A DNA stretch of 64,000 nt from Symsagittifera roscoffensis (taxonomy: Eukaryota > Xenacoelomorpha > Acoela > Convolutidae). The notes beneath the pieces were generated by a model, which was given only the letters and a program-made list of their open reading frames with translations, was not told the DNA's origin and searched no databases. This document shows, piece by piece, positions 46,721 to 59,100 of this stretch. The stretch covers positions 19,655,613-19,719,612 of the forward strand of contig NC_087071.1 of NCBI RefSeq assembly GCF_963678635.1. The letters run 5' to 3'. The position numbers and the translations under genes are program-made. The number at the start of each line of letters is the position of its first letter. Position 1 is the stretch's first letter.

Positions 46721-48425
46721 ATATTTGTGGGCATAGCTAGTTATTCAAGAATCAGCAAATGTAAGCAAAATCCGCAAAATTTGAGTGAGGACTCCGCAAA
46801 TTGTAAGTGGATTCTGCAATTTGTTTAGTTCTGAATTTGCTTATGAAAATTTCAAAGCTAGAGCAAGAAATTTTATCTATAGCAATTCGGAATTTTGGAG
46901 CAAAGACTTTGATATCCATTGTCAGCGGAATCCACATGAACAAATTTTGAACATTGGTTTATTCAATTGGTTGATGTCAACCTTTAGTATCGATCACCCG
47001 ACAAATTTCCTCACTTGAAAGTTTCTTCAATTTTTTGAGATAGTCAAAAACACAATCAGCATTCAAAAATTTATTTATTTCAGTATTTGGTTCAGAAATC
47101 ATCATCAGTACTACAGATGAGGCGTTGAGATCGAAGTTGGGTGTATTGCACGGAATTGAGATCGAAGTTATGTGTAAGTTGGGGGGCAAGAAATGAGTTC
47201 GAACGTTTGGCATTTCAACTGGTAGCCGATCAAACATAGTATTAATTGAGGTTGAAACTGCTGCTGAGCGCTGGTAAATGAAAGATATAATTCAAAATTC
47301 TACTAAATATGTAACTGGAATCCAGTGGATTTCGCCTACAATTTGCTATTTCCGCAAACAGTTGCGGATTCTGCAACCGCTATCTTCAATTATACCCTTT
47401 TTTGTTTGTGATTTGACAAACTGCTCCGGATTCCGCAAGCACTCGATTTTTTACCTATTGACGGAGAAGAAATAGTTTTAAAAGACACGGTGAACGACCT
47501 TAGTAGTTGCTGCAATTTCAAAAAATCATGGCTATACTACATCAACGAAAGAAATAAAAAAGCAAGCATGCAACTCAAATACATCAGAAGATCTTCGCTA
47601 AATTCACTGAGTAGCTCTGTATGGTTTCGCTTTTTAGAAGTTGCATACTATCAAAAACTTTCTATGCATCTCCAGTTTGGTTTGCGACTAAAAACCAATG
47701 TGAGCGAATAGAAAAAATTTCATAGATGAGGCATAAAATGGTGTTACAAAAATAATGAATTGAATGATGAGGCTTCTGTTTTTTACTAGAATAAAAGCAA
47801 ACTGTGGCCAATTTCCCTGACGTTATTTAACAATGATTTAATTTTGCTGAATAACATTCTTAACAACGAGTTGCCGATAAATTTTCTTGATTTTTAGACA
47901 ATCGAACGGGAATCAAGACATTTTTGAGAATGCCAATGATAACACGGAGCAAACTTTGTAAAAAATTCCTTTACCGTGTCGCAGAAACGTCAAACACCCT
48001 CGCGAGATCGAACAGTTTGCCTGCCTATGATCCTTTTTAAGAACCTGTAATCTTTAGAAAGAAGTTGAACCAGCTACTGGTTGTCAAACTACAGACATTT
48101 GAATACCCGATTTTATTCAAAATCATGGTTTTTAAGTTTACTTTACTATTTTTGTTATCAATGACTAAGAGCAATTAATCCCCACCTTGCGGGTTTAATT
48201 CAATCTTATTTTTTTTATTATTTCCCAAAATCGCCTATTGTTGGAGCGATTTTTTGTTTGGTCATACTTATCGCCTTATGGAAATTGTCGATTGTCGTAG
48301 GTCAAAAACTTGTCGCACACAAACTGTTGCGCCCAGATAAATTTGATAGAAAGATGTTCTGATTAAGTGCAACAAGAGAATCCGAGGCCAGTGAAAGTCC
48401 AGAAAAATCAGTAAGAAACTTGGAA

Positions 48426-49492
48426 CCAGCAAAAAAAAAACAAATAATGGCACAGCCGGCGTGGAAAAATTGTCAACTGCTAAAGTGATGACCTCAAAGT
48501 TAACAGGACATGCAAAAAAATCAGACCACAAAAAGATTAATTCCAAGCCAGAAAAACTGCTCTAAAATGTTTGGGAAAACCCTGGAGGAAGAATTGACTG
48601 AGTCCGAATAATAGGAATAGGTATATACCATTACGAGGCCAAACTGTTCATTTTTCGAATTATAAGTGGATTCGGCAACAAGGACGCTCCCTTTGTTCTT
48701 CTTTTCGTTCTTTATTTTTCTCTGATAGTTCCGAAAAAATTATAACGCCTCTGGAATCTAGAAATATACAGACCCGCATTTAAGAAAAGTGAAAACAAAT
48801 TGATTTTAACGGATTTTCGCGGATTTTCGTTGTAATATAATTGATTCCCATGTTACGTGCAGAGAACAAAATTGGACTAAAAATGGATTTAAATCCATTT
48901 TTTCTCGTTAAAACAAGCTTCACCTGAACCCACATACCTCCCCACCTCAACCCACCCCCCACCTGAATCCTTCCCCCAACCTGAACCCACCCCCCTTCAC
49001 CTGAGACCCACCCCCCCCCCCACCTGTAAATGGACAAAATCTAGGGGGGTAATGTTGAGTAATATAAAAAAGGAACAAAAATATCAACGTAAAAAAGACT
49101 TTATGTGCGTTGAAATTCGCATCTCGGTAAAACGAAAAAAAAATCGATTATATTTTAGATTCATTGTTAGTGTCCACAAAAGTGAAAATAAATCGATTTT
49201 AATGGATGAAAAAAGGATTTTGTTGCCTCGAAACACAGTAATATTATAATCCATTTTTAATTGATTATAATCGATTTGTTTTCACTTTTGTGGACACTGG
49301 CAAGGAAATTCAATTATAATCATTTTTTATTCATGGAACTCCAATGCGGGGACACATTTTTGTGCGCCTATCCAGTGAACAGTTTGGTCTGGTAATGACC
49401 GCAAAGAAAAAACCCAGCAGCGAAGAAACGTAAAAAAATGTCACCTCGTCAATAAAAAATAGCTGACCCCAAGCAAATATCAAAAGAAGTCG
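48426..49492. repeat. 1.07-kb tandem duplication, first copy
   Basis: Matches 49493-50580 almost base for base. The first copy lacks 14 bases (TGTTTAAGGACTTG) near 48745 and has a C run seven bases shorter near 49016, which together account for the 21-bp length difference. Confidence 0.95.
48629..49397. mobile_element. CATTACGAGG terminal-inverted-repeat element with C-rich core
   Basis: The left end CATTACGAGGCCAAACTG is mirrored by CATTACCAGACCAAACTG on the other strand at 49397, agreeing at 20 of 22 positions through TTCA. No transposase ORF; non-autonomous. The interior has ATCGATTATA-type arms around a C-rich core (48920-49023) with CACCTGAACCCACC-type words. Confidence 0.75.
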
Positions 49493-50580
49493 CCAGCAAA
49501 AAAAAAACAAATAATGGCACAGCCGGCGTGGAAAAATTGTCAACTGCTAAAGTGATGACCTCAAAGTTAACAGGACATGCAAAAAAATCAGACCACAAAA
49601 AGATTAATTCCAAGCCAGAAAAACTGCTCTAAAATGTTTGGGAAAACCCTGGAGGAAGAATTGACTGAGTCCGAATAATAGGAATAGGTATATACCATTA
49701 CGAGGCCAAACTGTTCATTTTTCGAATTATAAGTGGATTCGGCAACAAGGACGCTCCCTTTGTTCTTCTTTTCGTTCTTTATTTTTCTCTGATAGTTCCG
49801 AAAAAATTATAACGTGTTTAAGGACTTGCCTCTGGAATCTAGAAATATACAGACCCGCATTTAAGAAAAGTGAAAACAAATTGATTTTAACGGATTTTCG
49901 CGGATTTTCGTTGTAATATAATTGATTCCCATGTTACGTGCAGAGAACAAAATTGGACTAAAAATGGATTTAAATCCATTTTTTCTCGTTAAAACAAGCT
50001 TCACCTGAACCCACATACCTCCCCACCTCAACCCACCCCCCACCTGAATCCTTCCCCCAACCTGAACCCACCCCCCTTCACCTGAGACCCACCCCCCCCC
50101 CCCCCCCCCACCTGTAAATGGACAAAATCTAGGGGGGTAATGTTGAGTAATATAAAAAAGGAACAAAAATATCAACGTAAAAAAGACTTTATGTGCGTTG
50201 AAATTCGCATCTCGGTAAAACGAAAAAAAAATCGATTATATTTTAGATTCATTGTTAGTGTCCACAAAAGTGAAAATAAATCGATTTTAATGGATGAAAA
50301 AAGGATTTTGTTGCCTCGAAACACAGTAATATTATAATCCATTTTTAATTGATTATAATCGATTTGTTTTCACTTTTGTGGACACTGGCAAGGAAATTCA
50401 ATTATAATCATTTTTTATTCATGGAACTCCAATGCGGGGACACATTTTTGTGCGCCTATCCAGTGAACAGTTTGGTCTGGTAATGACCGCAAAGAAAAAA
50501 CCCAGCAGCGAAGAAACGTAAAAAAATGTCACCTCGTCAATAAAAAATAGCTGACCCCAAGCAAATATCAAAAGAAGTCG
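49493..50580. repeat. 1.09-kb tandem duplication, second copy
   Basis: Second copy of 48426-49492. Junction at GTCGCCAGCAAAA. Near identity implies a recent event or an assembly duplication. Confidence 0.95.
49696..50485. mobile_element. Second copy of the CATTACGAGG element, carried by the tandem duplication
   Basis: Same ends as 48629-49397. The C-rich core is at 50005-50112 with a longer C run. Confidence 0.75.
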
Positions 50581-50907
50581 CCATCAAAAAAGACTCAAGA
50601 GAATGTAGGAAGGTGAACAAGGCCAAAAACAAGCACTTTGGCGTCCAAATTTGGCATGTGCATATACCCATCGTTTCCGTATCCGAGACAAATAAAATTT
50701 TCCAACCAAAAGCAAACCTATTAAAATAAATGGAGCCACCAGTTAAGAAGTCAGTAGAAAACCTCAACGAATGTGAAGAGTATATGGTATGTGTAGCATT
50801 CTTGTAAGAAATAGAAACTTGGGTTGACAAGAAGAAAAGAGTTGAGACTTCATAGACTTGTTGACACAAGATGATTTGACAGTGCAGAGCACAGTTATTG
50901 GAAACAA

Positions 50908-51444
50908 GGAGGACCAATTTTGAAAATGCAAAGGAACATTGTGAGGAGATGAAAAACAGCAGGGAGAAAAATATATATTTTTAAAAAAGTGAAATAAAAC
51001 GAGAACACAACTGAATTTTTAAAACTTAAAATTTTGAAAAACAATTGTCGCAGGAATATAACACATTGCACATTGTGTATAACACATTGCACAAAAATCA
51101 GAGTAAAAACGATAAACACGATATCAAGCAAAAATTAGAATTTAAATTGTTATGCGGTGTTTCAACGATTCCATGAAAACCAAGAAAAAGAAGAAAAACA
51201 TGAAAAAACTGATCACAATTCGTCATCATTTGTCGTTCAAAATCTACATTATCTCAAAATTCATAAAAATTGAGTCCTTCCATTCTCTTTCACCCGATCC
51301 TACTTTACTTGAAATTGCATACCCGGCAACCATGCTCCTACATTTACGGCTAAATTCTATATCTTAGAAGATTTATTTCATTTCCACTTTGGATCAATCC
51401 ATAAGCTCCTATGTGTTTCGTTTATGTGTTATAAACTCTTTAAA
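50908..51444 (+). repeat. 5'-truncated copy of the non-LTR element 3' end
   Basis: Collinear with 59249-59808, starting just after the ORF2 stop of the full element (AGGAGG) and ending at CTCTTTAAAAT. Shares AACATTGTGAGGAGATG and TAACACATTGCACATTG. This fits either dead-on-arrival retrotransposition of an element with a roughly 590-base 3' UTR or a flank duplication. Confidence 0.75.
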
Positions 51445-52112
51445 ATGTTTACCTATTTCAGATGAAGAAAGATCGCGTTCATCGTTTTTCAAAAAAGAAA
51501 ACAAATGAAAAACACGAGTGTATTTGAGCTCAACTAAACGCACGAGAGCAAGAGTTTTCGAACACAAGATAGATGCTCTCTTTTTTTTCTTGTAATTATC
51601 TCTTGTTTCAAAAACCATGATTCTTGTTTAGAAAAAATGTAACAAATAAAACAGCCAAATTTTTGAGAAATTTGGCTGTTTTTTCGAAATTCATAGTACA
51701 GAAAAAAGCTAATATCAAAGCGTTGAGAAAAAATTTGCGACACAATTTCATAATATAGAAGACTGCTGATGCTATTTCATTTTTTTCTGATAAAGATATG
51801 ACAAGATGCTTGTAAATTATTTCCAAAGTGTGGGAAAAACGCTTAATAATAAGCTTCACTGTCTTTTTTATCTGGCTTTTATCTTGCTTTTTTATCTTGG
51901 TTCTTTCAAAACTTTTTGTCTGCATAAAAATGTGTGTTAAACTTTTTTATCCACTCGGAATTTTTATGAAATACGTGTAATCACTGATATCAATTTGGTC
52001 TACAGACTGCAGTTTCTAGTCCACAAACTAACCAATTAGGTTATAATGCCAGTTTTTATTCATGAGCGGCGAGGACCAACATACAAATTGCACCGTTTTT
52101 TTGTACTTACAC

Positions 52113-52114
<2 letters not shown>

Positions 52115-52176
<62 letters not shown>

Positions 52177-52189
52177 CTCTCGCTCTCTC
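52115..52189. repeat. (CT)n microsatellite
   Basis: About 75 bases of almost pure CT, ending CTCGCTCTCTCC. Confidence 0.98.
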
Positions 52190-52279
52190 CAGGAAGCGCC
52201 ATTGTGCACCTGAAGAACCAAATGTTTCTTTTTTTAAATCTATTCCCCTGTCAAATTGTAAAAAGGCCTGCAATTTAAC

Positions 52280-52960
52280 ATACGTAATTGTTCGGGGAAA
52301 TAATTAGCATTTACACAGCTACGGAATGTGATTATTTAGGATCTTACCAGCAGTTTAAACAGATTTGAAAGTAAGGCTGAAAGGCATTATCCTGTACGAA
52401 CTAGCTTTGCAGAACAGCCTATCTGAGTACCTCAATCACGGGCTTTTAGAACCTAAACTGTCTGTAATTGATAGCTCAATAAAAAAAAACGTTTTTTTGA
52501 GACTTCAGTGCATGTTAACTCATATTCCTGTTCGTTATAACGTCAATGTCTAGTCTTCAAATGAAACGTCTCATTGAAAAGGAACTTATGATTTCTTCAA
52601 AAGAGTTGCTTTTATCAAATTCCACTATCCCGGGCAGATGCTCTCAAATTATGCTTTGGCTCTCTCAGCTAAATTTCGAAATGTTCCAAGTTTATGTTAC
52701 GGGACCAATGAAAGTAGCCAGTTTTACTTTTCTCAATTCAGATAAATTCTAAGCCTCTCGATCCAAAACTGGTAAACTTTCACTCTCTGGTTTTTTCCAC
52801 TCACGGAAAATGTCGGATGTTTGCTCGAGCCAGCTGATATATGTTTTGACTCTGTAATTTCAAAAATCATCGCAGATAACGTTTCAGCCCAAGTTTTGAC
52901 CAAATGAATGATCAGCAAATCGGAATGAAAAAGGTTGGAAAACTTCCCCCACCACTTAAG
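52280..52960. repeat. Diverged distant copy of a tandem-unit segment
   Basis: Shared words in order with 19660-20420: TTAGCATTTA, GGATCTTA / AGATCTTA, GCTGAAAGGCATTAT / GCTGAAAGTCATTAT, GCAGAACAG, TATGTTTTGACTCT / TATGTTTCGACTCT, AAAAAGGTTGGAAAA. Much older than the 11-42 kb pair. Confidence 0.45.
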
Positions 52961-55220
52961 CAGAACAAAAACCCGTATATGTTTAATTGGAGTACTGATA
53001 AGATCACTCTCGATCTTGCAGAACTAGCGAGAATATTTGGATATGAATGTTGGTTATTTTTTTAGATATTTTTTAGTGAGCAAACCAAAACGGTTTTTGT
53101 TCTTTTCCGTATATTTGCCTTTCACGTATTTTTTTTTGGTTTTCGTTTAATTTTTTTTCTAAATTTCACCTCTTCTCGTCTTGAGAGCTGAGGGATTTCC
53201 CCATAATGAGTTCCACCGTGATGCCAAATTAGAAAAGTTTGAATCGTGGTCACTTACCATCCCTGGTATTTGCTTTCTTTTTTTTCTAAATTTCTATTCC
53301 CTTTCTTCATTAAAACTGAGCGAGCTGTTAAGAAGTAACCGTTTTTCACAGAAAAAAAAAACAACTCGTGTTGCATTTTTGAATGTATTAAATCATAGTC
53401 ATTCAATAAACGCTGAAGGTTTTTTTCAGATGCGAAATTTTTTCATTAATTTGGTGTTTTTGAGTAATTTGTAAGTCTTCAATTTTGCAGATCTTGCCTC
53501 AAACGAGGTGAATTAGTCCAAGTCGGCTGATTCTTAGGCAATAAACTTCTTTTAAAATGATGGACTTACTGACCTTAGCCTTATCGTTTTCGAGATTTTG
53601 AACGAGATTTTTTCTCCAAAAAAAAAACAGTTTTCTTTTGAAAAACAGGGTACTTACAAAGTGAGTCAGGTGGTCTGGTCTTCAGACAAGTTCGCAGCCA
53701 AAACAAGAAGTAACCTTTTCTCATTGACTTTTAACTGCCGAGTGGTTTTTTGCTTCATTGACAAGATCTTTTTCGGATACCTAATAAAACGTACGATTTG
53801 ATTGTTTAGTTCTCTTGTTACACCGTTTTTGCTGCAAGTTAGTTTTGCCGAAAAAAAATTATACCAGACTTTTTCAGTTCGTGGATGTAAAAAATGCCTG
53901 CCAAAGGTAAGGGAATGTGATCCTTTCTTTTACAGTCAACAAAAACCAAACTTTTCTGTGCGTAGGAACAAAGATATGAAATAATAAATTTCAGTTTGAC
54001 GAAGCTTTTTGCCAATTTAAAGGCTTGGATACCAAAATATATCCCTCCTTGAATTACATAAATATATACCAGTTTTCACTAGCTCTACTCTTGGAGGAAA
54101 AACTTTGAGAAGTTTCGATCTACTCTTCAAGTATCAATACTTTTTTGTAGTCTGTATAGCAAACCTATCGCAGCGCATATTTTGACTAAGCATGAATGCT
54201 GTTATCTATGCATGATTTCCTTATTCCCAAAGTTTTCTTAGTATTGAAGAAAAACGTTTGGTTAAAACCAACACAAAAAACTGTATTTGAAAATACCATA
54301 TAAAAACTTCATACGCTAGATGGCACACGCTAACGTGTTCCGCTCCTAACAGAGCCAGCACGGGTGCGATTTTACGGTCGATTTGTTGTACTTGTCTGTT
54401 GAAGTTTGTACAATAGCGGTTCACGCAACGACGTCGTTAACGAAATATAACGTGGTAATTCGGTGCAACGGGTAAGGACCCAGTGGACCGGCGTCGTCTA
54501 TTATATACTCAAGATCACCGGTCTTCAAACCAAATTTCGCTTAATTATGCCACGTGGGTATCTCTTACAGTGATCAAAGTTTTTATCGAAAATCAACAGT
54601 GGAAAGCTGAACAGCTTTGTTCGAACAGAAAATGGTTTACCTTTTTCTAACGAAGAAATTTTAAGATTGTTAGCGTCGAAATTATGGGTGTTAATTACAA
54701 ATGTTTGGCATTTGCTCTACAAAGCAGCGTAAAATTGAGTAGAAAACTCTGTTCGTACAACTGATTTTCTCTCCCAAGCACCATCAAGGTAGAGAGCTTT
54801 ACGACGATCTATATTATTAAATTGTGCCGCTGCATGCTTATCCAATTCTCTATGAACAAAAAAAGTTCTTTTGAAGAGCCAACAAAGCTACTCCCCTTAT
54901 TTGACTAGAAAACCGTGACCGTTCCCAGTCTAAAATAGAACCGCTCAATCACCTTGACGCAGGATCTCGTTTCCATAGACGGAACGACTTCTATAAGGAC
55001 TGCTCGCGTCACCATACTCGTAAACAGAAAAAAAACCAATGCTTTTCGAGCTTTAGCGATATTCACAAAAAAGGACAGAAAATGTCTACTCCACATTTGT
55101 TGAAAGATGGTTGCCAATAACGCAATTGTTTTTTGGTATGTCAGCCATCATTAGTTTGACTACTTTTTCCTAAAGCAATCGACGACTAACGCAGCGCTTT
55201 TCGATTGAATATTGAGCAGC

Positions 55221-55288
55221 AAAGAGGCCAACGCCCAGGGCCTCACGAATGGCAGCACGGGTGGCAGCCAGCAGGAGAGCAATCAAGG
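55221..55288 (+). other. Candidate 68-nt GC-rich exon
   Basis: A CTAAC branch-point-like motif (55185), then TATTGAGCAG, a 68-base island of about 60% GC in AT-rich DNA, then CAAG and the donor GTATGA. The frame with one leading base reads KEANAQGLTNGSTGGSQQES and is open; the other two frames are open as well, so the reading frame is undecided. Host gene unknown. Confidence 0.35.
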
Positions 55289-55548
55289 TATGACAACATG
55301 CCCATTTTGTATTAATGAATGGGAGAAAAAATCTTGACAGGCTTCTTGACAGGCTGATTGCTCTTTGCTTTTCTCGGAAACGACTGTGAGTGAATTAGTC
55401 CCATCAGTTTCTCCTTAGAATTTTGTAGTTCAATTATGTTAATTGTCACATTATTGGTTCAAAAACTTTTGTTGACGGGGTAGCAACCTCAACGTATAAA
55501 AGAATTTACAATAAAATTTCTGAAAAGAGCTTAAAATTTTCTCAAAAC

Positions 55549-55748
55549 NNNNNNNNNNNNNNNNNNNNNNNNNNNNNNNNNNNNNNNNNNNNNNNNNNNN
55601 NNNNNNNNNNNNNNNNNNNNNNNNNNNNNNNNNNNNNNNNNNNNNNNNNNNNNNNNNNNNNNNNNNNNNNNNNNNNNNNNNNNNNNNNNNNNNNNNNNNN
55701 NNNNNNNNNNNNNNNNNNNNNNNNNNNNNNNNNNNNNNNNNNNNNNNN
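55549..55748. other. Assembly gap, 200 N
   Basis: Placeholder gap. It removes the 5' end of the non-LTR retrotransposon; the ORF1 frame is open right up to it. Confidence 0.98.
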
Positions 55749-56185
55749 GGATCCAGCGGCAACCGCCTACTCGTGGTGGATTCGTCTCCAACTGGAGCAA
55801 ATGGTGCCAACCCTGCCGCAACAGCGACAGACTTCCCAGAAAGGGACCCTATTCGTCACTCAACCCGGGTTTTTTGGTAGTGGAGAAGACAACGCCAGCC
55901 TCTCTTCTCCTGCTCCAACTACTGATGGCTGGTATTGAACCCAACCCCGGTCCGGCACAGAAAGTCAACTGCAAAGTCTGCTCCCGACAGATGAAAACAC
56001 AGACAATCAGATGCCACCAATGCAAAGAATGGATGCACCTGAAATGCAGCGGCATGCGCAAGACAGCCGAGTACCTCTCTCAGCCAGACTGGAGATGCCC
56101 CCCCCTGCACTGCAGAGAGCCCCCGACAAACCCAGAAAGTGAAGTTCAAGCTACTTCAACTGAACCGCAATGGCATACAGAATAA
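55749..56185 (+). CDS. Non-LTR element N-terminal protein: 2A-like motif and PHD finger
   Basis: The frame is open from the gap to 56185, so the true start is missing. A Leu-rich run (SLLLLQLLMAG) leads into IEPNPGP, the form of ribosome-skipping 2A peptides, here with Gly in place of the usual Asp. The PHD-type zinc finger follows: C-x2-C (CKVC), C-x2-C (CHQC), H-x2-C (HLKC) and W-x-C. Its last pair is spaced C-x4-C in this frame, but the other frame after the C8 run would give the canonical C-x2-C. Such 2A and PHD modules are known at the N-terminus of animal APE-type retrotransposons. It overlaps the ORF2 frame by 143 bases (56043-56185). Confidence 0.8.
55931..55954 (+). other. 2A-like ribosome-skipping motif (GIEPNPGP)
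   Basis: The conserved E-x-NPGP core is intact, with separation expected between the last Gly and Pro. The upstream Asp of the D-[VI]-E-x-NPGP consensus is replaced by Gly, so activity is uncertain. The hydrophobic Leu-rich lead fits the class. Confidence 0.65.
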
Positions 56186-59100
56186 AGCAAAAGAGCTCAG
56201 CAACTACCTACAAGAAAGGAAGATCACAGTTGCCGCCCTTCAAGAGACCAAACTACAAGAACGGAACAAGACGCCGAAGTTCACTGGCTATACTGCCATC
56301 CGACGGGATCGTGGTCAAGGAGGTGGCGGACTCATGACCCTCATTCACGAAACTGTCGACTTCAACACCATGGACATAGATCAGCAGAACGACGGCACGA
56401 GAGAAGTCCAGGGAGTCAACATCAAGATGAACGAAGTTGAATTGAACATCATCAACTACTACATCCCTCCCTCCAGCAGCTGTCCTCAAGGTTACAAGGC
56501 GTCCCTGCAAGACCTCCTCTCCAGCAGCAAGACAATCCTGGTAGGAGACGCGAACGCACACAGTTCCTTGTGGCATTCCAGCAACCAAGAAGACACCCGT
56601 GGCTCCGAACTGGCAGAAGAAATTGAAGACTCCTCCTTCGGCGTCCTCAAAACCGACCACCCAACTCGCCTCCCACGAGGAGATCAGCCATCCTCGCCGG
56701 ACATCAGCATGGCCTCCTCCGACCTGCTTCTCGACCTCTCCTGGAAAACAGAGATCACCCTGGGCTCAGATCACCTTCCCATGAAGATCGAACTGAAGAG
56801 GGACACAGAAGTCAGAGCACCCAAGCGCACCTTCGTGAACCTCAGCAGAGCCGACTGGGATACCTTCAAACAGGAAACAGAAGAACTCTTTCTGAGCGAA
56901 GAAGAACCATCTGACACCCACAGCGGAGAGAAAGTCTTCAGGAAGATTCTGAACACTGCTTCTGCTCACAACATTCCCTCCGGACGCATTCCCAAAGCCA
57001 AGCCCAACATTCCGCCAGCAGCCTCCCGCCTGATCAAGCAAAGAGACGAAACAAGAAGAAACAACCCTCACTCCAAAGACATTCCGACCTTGAACGCCAG
57101 GATAGACTTCCTCATTTCCAAGCAAAGAATGGAGAAATGGAAAGAGCATGTGGCAACATTCGACAGAAAAACCAATGTGACCAAACTCTGGAAGACAATC
57201 GGCGCGATCACAGGAAAGAAACAAAGTGCCCCTCCAAATCAAGGAATAAAATTCAACGAAAAACAGATCAAAGACGCCAGCAGTATGAGCAACGCTTTCA
57301 ATATACAATACGCAAGACCAATGAACCACAAGACCGAGAAAGACAACAGGAAAATAAACAGAAACATAAAGAAACAACCTCTCAACGACGCCCCAGTCAT
57401 TACCTCCAAACAAGTAAAAACTGCCATACAGAACGCGAAGAACTCCAAAGCATTCGGCCCAGACAACATCTCGACCACTCACATGAAACACCTCGGACCA
57501 AATGCTATCAAATACCTCACGAAGATCTTCAACCTGTCGCTCAGCAAATGCCAGATCCCAGCAATTTGGAAGTCGTCAGTCATTATTCCGCTGCTGAAAC
57601 CAGGCAAAGACGCAGGCCTCAGCAACTCGTACAGACCCGTCTCCTTGCTTTGCCCAGCCTCGAAGATCCTGGAGAAGTGCATCCAACCTCTCATCACCGA
57701 ACACCTCCACTTCGCCAGTCACCAACACGGCTTCCGGTCCAAGCACTCAACGGTCACCGCTCTTTGTGACATCACGACAGCCATCTCCAACGGCTTCAAC
57801 AGAAAGAAACCAGCCGACAGGACTCTGCTTGTCGCGATTGACCTGTCGAAAGCCTTCGACACGGTTAAGCATTCCAAGCTCCTCGACCTCATCAACAAGA
57901 CCAGTCTGCCCAGTGCTCTGAAAAGATGGCTCGCGAACTTCCTACAAGGACGACAAGCAAGAACACTGTTTCGCGACTCTCTCTCAAAAGCACGGATAGT
58001 TCGGTTTGGAGTGCCACAAGGATCAGTTTTGTCGCCACTCCTTTTCAACTACTACGTCGCAGACGCCCCTAGCCCTCCGGACGAAATCAAGATCAAGTCC
58101 TACGCAGACGACTTCACGTCCCTCATTCTCGGCACCGACATACCAGCAATGGCAGGAAAACAAACGGAGTACCTCGCAGAACTAGTGAACTTCTTCGAAG
58201 AGCGAAACCTCCAGATCTCCATTGACAAGAGTTTTGTCACGCTGATGACACCACAGACAGCCCAATACAAAACCGTTCCTGAAGTGAAGATAAACAATGA
58301 ACAAATAAGAATGAACAACCAAGCGAAGATCCTCGGCATCACTTTCGACACCATGCACACTTTCGGGGCCCATTGCAGAGACACTGCGAAGAAATGCTCT
58401 CAACGCAACAACGCCCTGAAAGCGCTTGCCGGCACTGACTGGGGAAGCGACAAGGAAACACTCCTCATGACCTACAAAGCCGTTGTTTGCTCTAAACTTG
58501 AGTACGGCGCCGCTGTGATAACGCCCACACTCTCCGAAAGCAACATCGAGAAACTACAGAAGGTCCAAAACAGCGCCCTGAGAACAATCACCGGATGCCA
58601 CGCCATGACTCACATAGACCACCTTCACCAAGAAACATCCGTTCTACCAGTTAGACGACACCTCAGAATGCGAACGATACAACATCATCTCGCCAACCAC
58701 TTGCCAGATCACCAAGGAAACCAACTCACGAAAGAACCCAAGAACCCACCAAGACTCATGAAAGAAACCCTCCAAACACGATATGAAGAAAGATACATTG
58801 AACCTCTACTCGACAGCAATAGACCTCTAACCGAAAAGAAGTACAGAAACCTGCTAAAAACGATCCACACAAATGAGGTACGCGACGCCTTACAAACCTA
58901 CGAATACCCAGCAGTCCTCGGACACAATTCACCAAAAATTGCCAAAGAAGAAACCGAATTACCAAGAACAACAAGAAGAACACTGGCACAGCTCAGATCC
59001 GGCTACTCAAAGTTCCTGAACTCGTACATGAACAGAATTGACCCGACAGTAAGCGAACTTTGCCCGGACTGCCAGCAAACAAGCCACACAACTATACACC

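Larger units (their letters stand above)
42768..48425. other. 5.7 kb without a supported gene
   Basis: AT-rich DNA outside the tandem units. It contains three degraded CATTACGAGG-family pieces, a short GC-richer island (43550-43817), and a 27-30-bp direct repeat (TTGAGATCGAAGTT) near 47128 and 47156. No splice-site pair with a convincing frame was found. Confidence 0.5.
51445..55220. other. 3.8 kb without a supported gene
   Basis: AT-rich with a microsatellite at 52115. 52280-52960 resembles 19660-20420 of the tandem units. 54300-54560 is GC-richer (CAACGACGTCGTTAACG) but has no convincing ORF. Confidence 0.5.

Noticed and set aside
46977-47237. 86-codon minus-strand ORF starting MFDRLPVEMPNV.
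   Set aside because: It has an ATG and reads like protein, but no second copy, splice site, motif or family match supports it.
52028-52307. Ser/Leu and Arg/Glu ORFs on both strands.
   Set aside because: Produced by translating the CT microsatellite.
56253-57769. Long ORFs in other frames and on the opposite strand of the non-LTR element.
   Set aside because: Shadows of the GC-richer real frame; no motifs.
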